Shown here: piece by piece, positions 8,049-16,056 of the stretch
How positions within the stretch are numbered: the stretch's first letter is position 1
Layout: the number at the start of each line of letters is the position of its first letter
NCBI GenBank assembly: GCA_022361195.1
Contig: JAKSBJ010000326.1
Span: 1-36,116, forward strand
DNA length: 36,116 nt
Reading direction: 5' to 3'
Origin: Flavobacteriales bacterium
GTDB lineage: Bacteria; Bacteroidota; Bacteroidia; Flavobacteriales_D; Crocinitomicaceae
Notes under the pieces: generated by a model
What the model saw: the letters and a program-made list of their open reading frames with translations, nothing else
Database searches by the model: none
Told to the model about the DNA's origin: nothing
Program-made: the position numbers and the translations under genes

Positions 8049-8079
8049 CAAATATATATAATCCATCTATTTAATAGAT
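8049..8079 (-). promoter_or_regulatory. cys operon promoter with overlapping dyad, candidate Rrf2 operator
   Basis: On the minus strand TATATTTG (8049-8056) matches TAnnTTTG. Immediately upstream is a 15-bp dyad ATCTATT-T-AATAGAT (8065-8079), where RNA polymerase would sit between the -7 and -33 elements. No TTG lies at the normal -33 distance, so the promoter may need help or be tightly regulated. The adjacent upstream gene is an Rrf2 regulator, the obvious candidate to bind here. Confidence 0.6.
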
Positions 8080-8105
8080 TATAAGAGCAAAAATTTTTTC
8101 TTTTT

Positions 8106-8513
8106 TTAGATTATGTCTCTAACTGACTTGTTTTCAAGAATATTTAAAGTCACGTCTCTAACCTCTGACATTACTCCGTTTAATCCACAGCCTGATCCAT
8201 TCTTACATTCGTCACAAGGTTCGTAATAGTTTAAACTAACACAAGGGAGTAATGCAATGGGACCATTAAACATTCTAATAATCTCGGCTAATGTGATCTC
8301 TTCTGAGTTACGGAGTAAATAATATCCTCCACCTTTTCCCATTTTAGAATTGAGAATCCCAATTTTTTTCAGGTCCAACAAAATAGTTTCCAAAAACTTC
8401 TTTGGCACATTTGCCTCTCGTGCTATCTCACTGATTAGCACAGGTTTTTTCGTGTCTTGTTTCCCTAAATAGCTAAGGGCCCTAAACGCGTATTGGGTCT
8501 TTTTCGAAAGCAT
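8106..8513 (-). CDS. Rrf2-family transcriptional regulator, likely controller of cys genes
   Basis: 135 residues. A winged-helix domain (about 2-65) has the Rrf2 features: MLSKKTQYAFRAL at the start, EIAREANVPKKFLETILLDLKKIGIL for the HTH, and the GKGGGYYL wing at 59-66. Four cysteines, C91, C100, C103 and C109, lie where IscR and NsrR hold an Fe-S cluster, but with different spacing (x8, x2, x5), so cluster binding is possible and not proven. The gene lies 71 bp upstream of DUF2061 on the same strand. CymR, an Rrf2 protein of Bacillus, controls sulfur genes, and the context suggests a similar job here. Confidence 0.9.
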   Translation of the reverse strand: MLSKKTQYAFRALSYLGKQDTKKPVLISEIAREANVPKKFLETILLDLKKIGILNSKMGKGGGYYLLRNSEEITLAEIIRMFNGPIALLPCVSLNYYEPCDECKNGSGCGLNGVMSEVRDVTLNILENKSVRDII

Positions 8514-8530
8514 CTCTTAATTGATTGGTA

Positions 8531-8560
8531 CAAAGGTAATTAATCTAGTTCTTTCACAAA
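8531..8560 (-). promoter_or_regulatory. Full Bacteroidota promoter of the Rrf2 gene
   Basis: Minus strand TTTG (8557-8560), an 18-bp spacer, then TACCTTTG (8531-8538), 17 bp before the start codon. Both elements and the spacing fit TTG-N17-23-TAnnTTTG. It lies over the 3' end of the GNAT gene, so the regulator can be expressed separately. Confidence 0.8.
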
Positions 8561-8968
8561 ATGAAATCCACGAATTTCGTAACCTAAATTGTAATAAAAT
8601 TTATGCGATCGTGTATTCCTAACATAGGTATTGAGCTCACAAGCTTCTACATTATTTTTGTTGGCATAATCATGAATCCAATCAAAAAGCTGTTTCCCCA
8701 ATCCCTTTTCCCGGTAGCTTTTGTTAATCATTACATGATCTACTTCAATGCTCCTACCACTGTAATGACGGGTCATAAACCACATACCACAAATTCCGAT
8801 TAACTCTCCCTTATCATATACTCCTAAACAGCGATAATTTTGTTCAATCATTTCCAGAGTGCGTTTACTCAAAATTTCTTCCGAAATGTTCCCATTTAAC
8901 TCCATTAAAAAAGGAACTATTGACAGAATGTTTTCTTTTTCGATAAATTGGATTTGGTATGAATTCAT
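8540..8968 (-). CDS. GNAT-family N-acetyltransferase
   Basis: 142 residues from the ATG at 8968. The acetyl-CoA pyrophosphate loop is seen as YREKGLGKQL (R86 to G91). The strand-4 region (RSIEVDHVMI) and the C-terminal NTRSHKFYYNLGYEIRGFHFVKEL segment, in which FYxxLGY is typical, support the family. An in-frame TTG 21 bp upstream would add seven residues but falls inside the promoter region, so the ATG is preferred. The substrate cannot be read from sequence. It stands alone upstream of the Rrf2 gene. Confidence 0.88.
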   Translation of the reverse strand: MNSYQIQFIEKENILSIVPFLMELNGNISEEILSKRTLEMIEQNYRCLGVYDKGELIGICGMWFMTRHYSGRSIEVDHVMINKSYREKGLGKQLFDWIHDYANKNNVEACELNTYVRNTRSHKFYYNLGYEIRGFHFVKELD

Positions 8969-8986
8969 GCGCTCAAATTTCCTTTG

Positions 8987-8994
8987 CAAATTTA
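8987..8994 (-). promoter_or_regulatory. Candidate -7 box of the GNAT gene
   Basis: TAAATTTG on the minus strand, 18 bp before the ATG at 8968. Its position excludes the upstream TTG as the real start codon. No -33 TTG at normal spacing. Confidence 0.5.
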
Positions 8995-9156
8995 AACAAT
9001 GCTTGCTTATCTACCTTTTAAATTTGGAATTTTGGTATATTTTTCGTATAATAAGGTGCGAAGAATGAATAGACTACAATACCATAAGAACTTCCAACCT
9101 ATTCAGAAAATTCCACGTTATTTATTTTAAGACCGACCATTTAAAAACGCAACAGC

Positions 9157-10026
9157 ATGAGACAATTAAAAATTACCAAACAAGTTACCAACCGCGAAAC
9201 CGCTTCACTGGATAAGTATTTACAGGAGATTGGGAGGGTCGACCTGATCACAGCAGAGGAGGAAGTTGAGTTAGCGAAGCGTATCAAGCAAGGTGACATG
9301 CAGGCTTTAGAGCGTTTAACCAAAGCAAATTTACGATTTGTAGTTTCTGTATCAAAACAGTATCAAAATCAAGGACTTTCACTTCCCGACTTAATTAATG
9401 AAGGAAACCTCGGTTTGATCAAAGCGGCACAGCGTTTTGATGAAACAAGAGGATTTAAGTTCATTTCGTATGCTGTATGGTGGATTCGACAATCTATTTT
9501 ACAAGCTTTGGCTGAACAAGCTCGTATTGTTAGACTCCCGTTAAATAAAATTGGGATTATCAACAAAGTAAATAAGGCCTTTACCCAGTTAGAACAGGAA
9601 TTGGGTCGAACTCCAACCATTGACGAGTTAGCTGATTTTATTGACATTTCAAATGTAGATGTTCGTAACTCGCTAGCCAATAATGGTAGACATCTTTCAA
9701 TGGATGCCCCATTGAAAGAAGGAGATGAGGGATCATCCAGCATGTATGATATTTTGCAAAATACGGAAAACAATAATCCTGAAAAAGATCTTATTCTTGA
9801 ATCTCTAAGAAGTGAAATTGAACGTTCATTGAGTACACTTAAATTAAGAGAGGCTGATGTAATTCGACTTTATTTTGGATTAGATGGACGTCCACCGATG
9901 ACTTTAGCAGAAATTGGTTTACGTTTTGACCTAACTCGTGAACGAGTTCGTCAAATTAAAGAAAAAGGTATTCGCAAGTTGAAAAATACCTCGCGGTCTA
10001 AAATGTTGAGAGCTTACCTGGGTTAA
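9157..10026 (+). CDS. rpoD: Primary RNA polymerase sigma factor, Bacteroidota short form
   Basis: 289 residues, matching the roughly 287-residue housekeeping sigma of Bacteroidota, which lacks the long N-terminal region 1.1. Region 1.2 begins at about 16 ([17 protein letters not shown]). Region 2 spans about 50-125, with [18 protein letters not shown] (78-95) and the melting and -10 recognition part [11 protein letters not shown] (104-114). Region 3 is about 128-205. Region 4 is about 225-285, with the [31 protein letters not shown]. It directs transcription from TTG/TAnnTTTG promoters, the class seen across this window. Its stop codon overlaps that of the convergent ABC exporter gene by 4 bp. 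Confidence 0.97.
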   Translation: MRQLKITKQVTNRETASLDKYLQEIGRVDLITAEEEVELAKRIKQGDMQALERLTKANLRFVVSVSKQYQNQGLSLPDLINEGNLGLIKAAQRFDETRGFKFISYAVWWIRQSILQALAEQARIVRLPLNKIGIINKVNKAFTQLEQELGRTPTIDELADFIDISNVDVRNSLANNGRHLSMDAPLKEGDEGSSSMYDILQNTENNNPEKDLILESLRSEIERSLSTLKLREADVIRLYFGLDGRPPMTLAEIGLRFDLTRERVRQIKEKGIRKLKNTSRSKMLRAYLG

Positions 10027-11819
10027 TTCAGTTGTATCTTATTTAACTTACTATAAGCACCATTTTGGGTGATTAATTGGTCGTGCGTTCCTTGCTCGAC
10101 CACTTTTCCTTTTTCTAAAACAAGAATAGTATCTGCATTGCGGATGGTTGAAAGGCGATGTGCTATAACAAAAGAGGTACGCCCTTCCATAAGCTTGTCC
10201 AGGGCTTCCTGAACTAGTTGCTCTGATTCTGAATCCAAGGCTGAAGTGGCTTCGTCCAGAATTAGAATCTTAGGATCTTTTAAAAGTGCACGGGCAATTG
10301 CAATACGTTGTTTTTGTCCTCCTGATAATTGAATTCCTCTATCTCCTACTAAAGTCTCAAGTTGATCAGGAAAACTCATGACAAAATCATAAGCGTTAGC
10401 CTTTTTTAAAGCCTCTAAAACTTCTTCTTTCGTTGCATTTGGGCGACCGTATAAAACGTTCTCATAAACACTTCCTCCAAATAAAATAACCTCCTGAGGA
10501 ACAAGTGCCATTTGAGATCGAAGACTTTCGTTATTGATTTCCTGAATGTTTTTTCCGTCCAGCAAAATTTCACCCTGATCAATGTTATAAAACTTGAGCA
10601 ATAGTGACGAAATGGTTGATTTACCTGCTCCAGAACTCCCCACCAGAGCAGTTGTATGTCCCGGGCTACATTTAAATGAAATACCATTCAAAACAGTTAT
10701 TTCTTTCCGCTGAGGATACGAAAAATGAACATTTTTAAATTCTACCTCAGCTTTAATATCATTGATTACCATTTCAGGATTTTCCTCCAAATCTTCTTCT
10801 AAAATGTCCATAAGATGCTCGGTTGCACCAATTGCCTTTTGAATTTCGGCATACAAATCCGGAACAGCTCCAAAAGATGCTCCTAAGAAAATGGTATATA
10901 AAATAAAGGCATTGAATTCAGCTCCTGTAATTACGCCAGAAGTCTCCAAACCTTTCGCTTTCCAAATCACAAAAGCAATTCCACCAAACATACAAAAGAT
11001 GATAAATGAAGCAAACAAGCCTCTCATTATCCCACTCTTAATATTCAATCCAGCAATAGCTTCAACTCTTTTACCATAACGTCCAGCCTCATTCTTTTCT
11101 GCTGTAAATGCTTTAACGTTGACAATTCCCATTAACACTTCTTCCAAAATAGAATTTGATTCTGCAGATTCACTCTGTGCTCTTTTGGATAGTCCGCGAA
11201 TGTATCGACCAAATACAATGGCCACAATAGCCAATAAAGGGACAACAGCCAGCATCCACAAGGCCAATTCCCAAGAGAAGTAAAGAATCATTCCCAAGGC
11301 AAATACAATGGTAACGAACTGCCTAAAAAACTCAGCAATTGTGGTATTTAAAGTCTTTTGTAAAAGATTAATGTCAGTTGCAATTCGGGAGGTCAACTCC
11401 CCTACTTTATTTCGATTATAAAAATCTATTGGCAAATGAAGTAAACGCCCAAAAGCAGTTACTTTTAAATCTTTCAATGCCTTTTCGGTTACTCTGGTGA
11501 AAATATAAATTCTAAAAAAGGAGAAAAAAGCTTGTGAAGCAAATACCAAAAGCATAACAACCAAAATCACATTGATGTTTGTTAAATCGACATTCTCAAT
11601 TTTAACAATAGGATCCTGTTCAGAATCTGCTCCTAACAATTGTCCCATTAAAGCTGGAAACAACATAGATGTAAGAGAAGATAACAAAAGGAAAATCCAC
11701 CCTATAATATAAAACATCCGGTAAGGCTTAAGAAAACGAAAAAATCGTCTTGCCTTTTTATAAGCATCTTTACTTAGCTCAACTTTTTCCTTGTCTTTAT
11801 TTTTTCCGCGACCGAACAT
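10023..11819 (-). CDS. ABC exporter half-transporter, MsbA/lipid-multidrug type (fused membrane and ATPase domains)
   Basis: 598 residues from the ATG at 11819. The N-terminal part holds six membrane helices (about 33-320). The nucleotide-binding domain has Walker [10 protein letters not shown] (394-402), signature LSGGQ (498-502), Walker B ILILDE (518-523) and the switch histidine H554 (AHRLSTI). It should work as a homodimer exporting a lipid or hydrophobic compound across the inner membrane; MsbA is only one option. A longer frame starting 60 bp upstream would include the promoter box at 11838-11845, so the [12 protein letters not shown] start is preferred. It is convergent with rpoD. Confidence 0.92.
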   Translation of the reverse strand: MFGRGKNKDKEKVELSKDAYKKARRFFRFLKPYRMFYIIGWIFLLLSSLTSMLFPALMGQLLGADSEQDPIVKIENVDLTNINVILVVMLLVFASQAFFSFFRIYIFTRVTEKALKDLKVTAFGRLLHLPIDFYNRNKVGELTSRIATDINLLQKTLNTTIAEFFRQFVTIVFALGMILYFSWELALWMLAVVPLLAIVAIVFGRYIRGLSKRAQSESAESNSILEEVLMGIVNVKAFTAEKNEAGRYGKRVEAIAGLNIKSGIMRGLFASFIIFCMFGGIAFVIWKAKGLETSGVITGAEFNAFILYTIFLGASFGAVPDLYAEIQKAIGATEHLMDILEEDLEENPEMVINDIKAEVEFKNVHFSYPQRKEITVLNGISFKCSPGHTTALVGSSGAGKSTISSLLLKFYNIDQGEILLDGKNIQEINNESLRSQMALVPQEVILFGGSVYENVLYGRPNATKEEVLEALKKANAYDFVMSFPDQLETLVGDRGIQLSGGQKQRIAIARALLKDPKILILDEATSALDSESEQLVQEALDKLMEGRTSFVIAHRLSTIRNADTILVLEKGKVVEQGTHDQLITQNGAYSKLNKIQLN

Positions 11820-11837
11820 CTTTTGTGATTTGGATGG

Positions 11838-11845
11838 CAAAGTTA
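11838..11845 (-). promoter_or_regulatory. Candidate -7 box of the ABC exporter gene
   Basis: TAACTTTG on the minus strand, 18 bp before the ATG at 11819. It is the main reason for choosing this start. No -33 TTG at normal spacing. Confidence 0.5.
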
Positions 11846-12085
11846 AATGAAAAAGCAGCTCATTACTGACTTTATGCATACTTTTAGTTTAGCCATTCAA
11901 CCAACTACGGTTTCTAACATACCAAAAGTCATAAATCGTTAAGCTCATCGCCTTCAAAATTATTTTGTTCGTTGTTTATACAACAGTAAGCCCTTTTTCT
12001 CTAAAATAAATCTTCTGATTTCCCTTATTTTTAAGCCGATTTAGGTGCAAAAAGAGAATATTTTGTAATTTTGGTCGATATTTTT
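11846..12085. other. Gene-free divergent intergenic region between ABC exporter and rpmH
   Basis: Together with its flanks this makes about 350 bp without a gene. It is AT-rich, with no RNA gene, repeat or credible ORF. A 71-codon minus frame runs through it but is mostly antisense to the rpmH promoter and leader. Confidence 0.6.
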
Positions 12086-12114
12086 TTGGAAAAAAGTTAT
12101 TTGTATTATCTTTG
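12086..12114 (+). promoter_or_regulatory. rpmH promoter
   Basis: TTG (12086-12088), 18-bp spacer, TATCTTTG (12107-12114): a textbook Bacteroidota housekeeping promoter. Transcription should start near 12118-12121, giving a leader of about 50 nt. Confidence 0.88.
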
Positions 12115-12170
12115 CACTCCCGTATTCGGGAAATAAAAGAGACTACTAAGACATTATAATATAAAAGGAA

Positions 12171-12332
12171 ATGAGCAAGAGAACGTTTCAACCATCATTG
12201 AGAAAGAGAAGAAACAAACACGGTTTCAGAAGTCGAATGGCTACTAAGAATGGAAGACGTGTATTAAACGCCCGTAGAAAAAAAGGACGTAAGAAATTGA
12301 GCGTTTCCTCTGAAAAAATGGCTAAGAGATAA
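12171..12332 (+). CDS. rpmH: 50S ribosomal protein L34
   Basis: 53 residues, Arg/Lys-rich. It begins [18 protein letters not shown], continues [20 protein letters not shown] and ends KMAKR, the complete L34 pattern. A purine-rich AAAAGGAA immediately precedes the ATG. It has its own strong promoter and terminator, so it is a one-gene unit here, without rnpA or dnaA next to it as in many other phyla. Confidence 0.98.
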   Translation: MSKRTFQPSLRKRRNKHGFRSRMATKNGRRVLNARRKKGRKKLSVSSEKMAKR

Positions 12333-12376
12333 GCGCATTATACTCTTAAACTTTTTGATTTGAAGAAAACAGAAAG

Positions 12377-12407
12377 CCTCTTCTGCCTGTCAGGAGAGGT
12401 TTTTTTA
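12377..12407 (+). terminator. Rho-independent terminator of rpmH
   Basis: Stem CCTCTTCTG (12377-12385) with CAGGAGAGG (12391-12399), one G-T wobble, 5-nt loop, followed by T7. It lies 44 bp after the rpmH stop and before purK. Confidence 0.92.
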
Positions 12408-12432
12408 TTTTAAATGCTCTAAACTTTCGACT

Positions 12433-13578
12433 ATGACAGATTTTTATCATTCCAATTTTAAAGTAGGAATTTTAGGAGGTGGACAATTAGGAAGAATGTT
12501 CATTCAAGAAGCCGTTAATCTGGACTTAAATGTTCATATTCTTGATTCAGACACCAACGCTCCATGTAAAGCTATTGCCAATCATTTTGAACTGGGAGAC
12601 ATCAAAGATTTTGATACCGTTTACCAATTTGGAAAAGAAATGGATGTGGTAACAATTGAAATAGAGCATGTCAATGTTGACGCCCTTGAACAATTAGAAC
12701 AAGAAGGTGTTAGGGTTTTCCCACAACCTAAACTGATCCGAATGGTTCAGGATAAAGGTCTTCAAAAAACTTTTTATAAAGAAAATGGAATTCCCACTTC
12801 TGATTTTCATTTGTTGAAATCAAAGGCTGATTTGGCTGATTATCGTGACTTTTTTCCTTGTGTTCAAAAATTGAGAAAAGGTGGATATGATGGTAAAGGA
12901 GTTCAGGTTTTAAAAGATCCCGATCAATTAGATCAGGCTTTTGATGCACCTAATTTGATTGAAGCTTTTGTTGATTTTGAGAAGGAACTTTCGGTGATTG
13001 TTAGTCGAAATGAAGCTGGTGAAATAGTCTCTTATCCTATTGTCGAATTAGAATTTAATCCGGAAGCTAATTTGGTGGAATTTTTATTTTCTCCAGCTGA
13101 TGTATCAAAAGAAATAGAGCAAAAAGCTGCGGCAATTGCTCAAAGTCTAATTCAGAAAATGGAATTAGTCGGAATTTTGGCTGTAGAGATGTTCTTAACC
13201 AAAGACGGTGAGATTTTGGTGAACGAAATTGCCCCACGCCCTCACAATAGTGGACATCAAAGTATTGAAGGTAATATCACCTCTCAGTACGAACAACATA
13301 TGCGATCTATCCTTAATCTACCTTTGGGAGATACGGCTGTTATTAAACCGTCTGTTATGGTGAATCTTTTGGGAGAAAAAGGAGCTGAAGGTGATGTTAA
13401 TTACCAAGGATTGAGAGAAGTTTTAGGATGGTCGGGAGTTTATCCTCACATTTATGGTAAAAAGACGGTTAAATCATTCCGAAAAATGGGCCATGTAACG
13501 ATTATCAACGATTCGTTAGAAGAAGCAAAAAAAGTGGCTTTAAAAGTTAAAGAAACCATTAAAGTTCTTGGGCAATAA
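12433..13578 (+). CDS. purK: 5-(carboxyamino)imidazole ribonucleotide synthase
   Basis: 381 residues, within the family's range. PurK is an ATP-grasp enzyme that carboxylates aminoimidazole ribonucleotide with bicarbonate and ATP, feeding PurE in purine synthesis. The N-terminal nucleotide-fold glycine run GGGQLG is at 15-20. KLRKGGYDGKGVQ in the middle belongs to the ATP-grasp lid, and EIAPRPHNSGH matches the PurK metal and substrate motif. It starts 26 bp after the rpmH terminator. The acyltransferase frame overlaps its last 11 bp, and purE follows a kilobase later. Confidence 0.96.
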   Translation: MTDFYHSNFKVGILGGGQLGRMFIQEAVNLDLNVHILDSDTNAPCKAIANHFELGDIKDFDTVYQFGKEMDVVTIEIEHVNVDALEQLEQEGVRVFPQPKLIRMVQDKGLQKTFYKENGIPTSDFHLLKSKADLADYRDFFPCVQKLRKGGYDGKGVQVLKDPDQLDQAFDAPNLIEAFVDFEKELSVIVSRNEAGEIVSYPIVELEFNPEANLVEFLFSPADVSKEIEQKAAAIAQSLIQKMELVGILAVEMFLTKDGEILVNEIAPRPHNSGHQSIEGNITSQYEQHMRSILNLPLGDTAVIKPSVMVNLLGEKGAEGDVNYQGLREVLGWSGVYPHIYGKKTVKSFRKMGHVTIINDSLEEAKKVALKVKETIKVLGQ

Positions 13579-14554
13579 AGAACACTTAAGGCATATTGAA
13601 ACCATTCGTGCAATCGCAGCACTAATGGTTCTTTCGTTTCATTTTGTCAATTATAACAACGGAAGTCAATTTTTCATTGAAAGTGAGAGTATCCGAACGT
13701 CTTTTACTTTTGGGGCACAAGGAGTTGAGCTGTTTTATTTGATATCGGGTTTTATTATTCCCTATTCTTTACTGAAGGGAGGGTATAAAATCAAACATTT
13801 TTTCCTCTATATCAGTAAACGAATCATTCGACTTTACCCTCCATACCTCCTGACCATTGTAGGTATATTAGTTGCTAACTTGATTTTTAATGAATTCATT
13901 TGGGAAACGAAAGCTCATATTGGTATCAAACAAATCCTTGCCAATGTTTTCTTTCTTACCGATCTATTTCCCAATATCGAATGGATAAACCCCATATTCA
14001 GAACTTTAAAAGTTGAATTTCAATTTTATCTACTCATTGGTATTTTGTTTCCTTTCTTAATCCAAAATCGCTTCAACTTACTTTTAGGCTGCTTTGCCTT
14101 ACTTGGAACTGGTATCCTATTAATCGGAAGCAATAATGTGTTTACCAATGCACCCTTTTTTGTGACGGGCCTAATTCTATTTCTAATTTTTCAAAACCAA
14201 TGGAAATGGGAGTATATCATCATTTTGCTAATCAGTCAACTTATCCTTCTTCAATTCTATTATTGGGAAGATTTAATCATCAATTTAATCGGAATCATTC
14301 TAATCATTGGTCTACCTAAAGAAAGTCGTTTCCTCCAATTAACAGGAAAGATTTCCTACCCTATTTACCTCATTCATGGTTTATTTGGGGGGTGGTTTTT
14401 ATATGCTGCTTCAAAATTTGAATCGGGAAACAATTTCCCTTTTATAGCGATTATATTAGCTGCATTAATTAGCTGGGGAGCAGCCTGGATTATGCATTTT
14501 TTGATTGAAAAACCAAGTATGCGATGGTCTCGCAAGATTCAATACAAAAATTAA
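13568..14554 (+). CDS. Acyltransferase family 3 integral membrane protein
   Basis: 328 residues, hydrophobic, with about ten membrane helices. The N-terminal RHIETIRAIAALMVLSFHF matches the acyltransferase-3 (PF01757) signature, with the family histidine at H25. These proteins move acyl groups (often acetyl) onto cell-surface sugars. The only usable start that keeps the first helix is a TTG at 13568, which overlaps the purK stop by 11 bp; the next ATG would delete the signature arginine. Expression is probably coupled to purK. It is an unexpected insertion between two consecutive purine enzymes. Confidence 0.87.
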   Translation: MGNKEHLRHIETIRAIAALMVLSFHFVNYNNGSQFFIESESIRTSFTFGAQGVELFYLISGFIIPYSLLKGGYKIKHFFLYISKRIIRLYPPYLLTIVGILVANLIFNEFIWETKAHIGIKQILANVFFLTDLFPNIEWINPIFRTLKVEFQFYLLIGILFPFLIQNRFNLLLGCFALLGTGILLIGSNNVFTNAPFFVTGLILFLIFQNQWKWEYIIILLISQLILLQFYYWEDLIINLIGIILIIGLPKESRFLQLTGKISYPIYLIHGLFGGWFLYAASKFESGNNFPFIAIILAALISWGAAWIMHFLIEKPSMRWSRKIQYKN

Positions 14555-14556
14555 AA

Positions 14557-14564
14557 TACCTTTG
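14557..14564 (+). promoter_or_regulatory. Candidate -7 box of purE
   Basis: TACCTTTG, 14 bp before the purE ATG and just after the acyltransferase stop, so purE may have its own promoter besides read-through from purK. No -33 TTG at normal spacing. Confidence 0.5.
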
Positions 14565-14578
14565 TAAAAAATACAATC

Positions 14579-15058
14579 ATGGCAGAAGTTGGAATTATCA
14601 TGGGATCAAAATCAGACTTACCTGTAATGCAGGATGCTGCTGATATTTTGACCGAATTAGGAATTGAGTTTGAATTGGATATTGTATCCGCTCATCGTAC
14701 TCCTGAAAAGATGTTTGATTATGCAAAAAATGCTCATAACAGAGGCATTAAAGTAATCATTGCCGGGGCCGGTGGAGCAGCTCATTTACCAGGTATGACC
14801 GCTTCTATTACACCTCTGCCAGTTATTGGAGTACCGGTTAAGTCAAGCAATTCGATTGATGGTTGGGACTCAATACTTTCTATTCTTCAAATGCCTGGTG
14901 GAATTCCAGTTGCAACTGTTGCCTTGAATGGAGCCAAAAATGCAGGAATCTTAGCCGCGAGTATTATTGGGTCCTCTAATTCCGAAGTACTAAACCGCAT
15001 CCTGGATTATAAAGCCGGTTTAAAAGAAAAAGTACTTCAGACAGCCAGAGAGCTTTAG
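14579..15058 (+). CDS. purE: N5-carboxyaminoimidazole ribonucleotide mutase
   Basis: 159 residues, typical of class I PurE. It converts the PurK product N5-CAIR to CAIR in purine synthesis. Key motifs are [10 protein letters not shown] (6-15), SAHRTPE with catalytic H39, and [12 protein letters not shown] (62-73). Downstream are a weak inverted repeat and the DoxX/MarR operator. It works with purK upstream despite the gene between them. Confidence 0.97.
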   Translation: MAEVGIIMGSKSDLPVMQDAADILTELGIEFELDIVSAHRTPEKMFDYAKNAHNRGIKVIIAGAGGAAHLPGMTASITPLPVIGVPVKSSNSIDGWDSILSILQMPGGIPVATVALNGAKNAGILAASIIGSSNSEVLNRILDYKAGLKEKVLQTAREL

Positions 15059-15066
15059 TCAATTTT

Positions 15067-15086
15067 CACAAAATCACTCTTTTGTG
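15067..15086. repeat. AT-rich inverted repeat after purE
   Basis: CACAAAA/TTTTGTG, 7-bp arms, 6-nt loop, 8 bp past the purE stop. It has no T-run and little GC, so at best it is a weak terminator. Confidence 0.4.
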
Positions 15087-15099
15087 TAAAGGAAGCCAT

Positions 15100-15119
15100 A
15101 TAAATGTTTAAACATTTAT
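15100..15119. promoter_or_regulatory. 20-bp perfect palindrome, candidate MarR operator
   Basis: ATAAATGTTTAAACATTTAT is self-complementary over all 20 bp. It lies 37 bp before the DoxX-like gene, which forms an operon with a MarR regulator. MarR dimers bind palindromes of this size next to their own promoters, so autoregulation is likely. The nearest -7 match downstream, TATATTTA, is imperfect. Confidence 0.7.
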
Positions 15120-15156
15120 TGGTTATCCATATATTTATGACTCAGAAAACGATGAG

Positions 15157-15507
15157 ATGAATAAATTACGTAAAATCATTGGATGGATATTAGCCTCCCT
15201 TTTGACTGCTTTTTTGCTCTATAGTGTTACTGGAAAGCTAACTAACCCAGGTATGCAGACTTTAATGGCTGGTTGGGGATTAGAAGATTGGGTAACCATT
15301 ATTGCCATTGGAGAAGCTATTGCCGCTTTGTTATTTCTATTTCCAAAAACGAACTTGTTTGGAACTCTTTTACTGAGTTCTCACATGGGAGGAGCCATTG
15401 TTATTCATATGTCACATGGAGATTCCTTCACTTTACAGGCCGCAATTTTAGTTTTAGTTTGGATTTGTTGCTTTATCCGAAATCCACATCTACTTAAGAC
15501 CAGTTAA
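15157..15507 (+). CDS. DoxX-like small membrane protein
   Basis: 116 residues with four membrane segments (about 7-27, 44-62, 65-85 and 92-107). The pattern SVTGKLTNPG...GWGLEDWVTIIAIGEAIAALLFLFPKT fits the DoxX-like family (PF13564-like): a GKL near the start, a GExxA motif in helix 2 and LFP-T after it. Function is unknown; relatives are often part of stress-responsive membrane or redox systems. The gene is 12 nt before marR and behind the palindrome, so it is the likely target of that regulator. Confidence 0.75.
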   Translation: MNKLRKIIGWILASLLTAFLLYSVTGKLTNPGMQTLMAGWGLEDWVTIIAIGEAIAALLFLFPKTNLFGTLLLSSHMGGAIVIHMSHGDSFTLQAAILVLVWICCFIRNPHLLKTS

Positions 15508-15519
15508 AAAGCAGTCCAC

Positions 15520-16056
15520 ATGTCAATTGCAAAAAGCTCAGGGGATTTTTTATCTTTGAATGAAGAATCCCACTTACCGACTACATCCGATATGAAAATT
15601 GAAGACGAAATTCAGTCCAGGTTCAAGGACGAAAAACATAAACTACTGGTGAATATTCACCTTACGGCTAGTCGTTTAGGAGAGAGGTTACAACTGGAAA
15701 TGAAACAACACAACCTTACTTCTACTCAGTTTAATGTTCTTCGCATACTACGAGGTCAAAAGCAAAAAGCAGTTAGCATTGGTTTAATTAAAGAACGAAT
15801 GATTGATAGAAACTCTGATGTGAGTAGAATTATTGATCGTTTGTTAAAGAAAGGTTTAATTGAACGAAGAGAGAACAAAGCCGATCGTCGTCAAAAAGAT
15901 GTTCGCATCTCAGATAAAGGAATGGATCTACTGGCAATCATTGACAAAGCCAGAGACATGCATGAAGACGTTTTTGCTCACATGAGTGATGACGAAATTG
16001 ACACGCTAAACAACCTTTTAGATAAAGCACGTTCAGCTTGTCAATCACAATCTTAA
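15520..16056 (+). CDS. MarR-family transcriptional regulator
   Basis: 178 residues. The winged helix-turn-helix spans about 45-145: LTSTQFNVLRILRG for helices 2-3, the recognition helix around SDVSRIIDRLLKKGLI (99-114), and the wing RRENKADRRQKDVRISDKG with the family's DxR core. A non-conserved N-terminal 35 residues precedes it; a shorter start at M25 is possible. The only cysteine is C175 near the end, so OhrR-type thiol sensing is unlikely. It shares an operon with the DoxX-like gene behind the palindromic operator. Its stop overlaps that of the next convergent gene by 4 bp. Confidence 0.92.
   Translation: MSIAKSSGDFLSLNEESHLPTTSDMKIEDEIQSRFKDEKHKLLVNIHLTASRLGERLQLEMKQHNLTSTQFNVLRILRGQKQKAVSIGLIKERMIDRNSDVSRIIDRLLKKGLIERRENKADRRQKDVRISDKGMDLLAIIDKARDMHEDVFAHMSDDEIDTLNNLLDKARSACQSQS

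Noticed and set aside
9065..9130. 21-codon ORF (starting MNRLQYHKNF) before rpoD as a leader peptide
   Set aside because: Short, no convincing ribosome binding site, no attenuator hairpin; chance is enough.
11976..12191. 71-codon minus-strand frame across the rpmH leader
   Set aside because: It is antisense to the rpmH promoter, leader and first codons, and its composition follows the AT-rich intergenic DNA.
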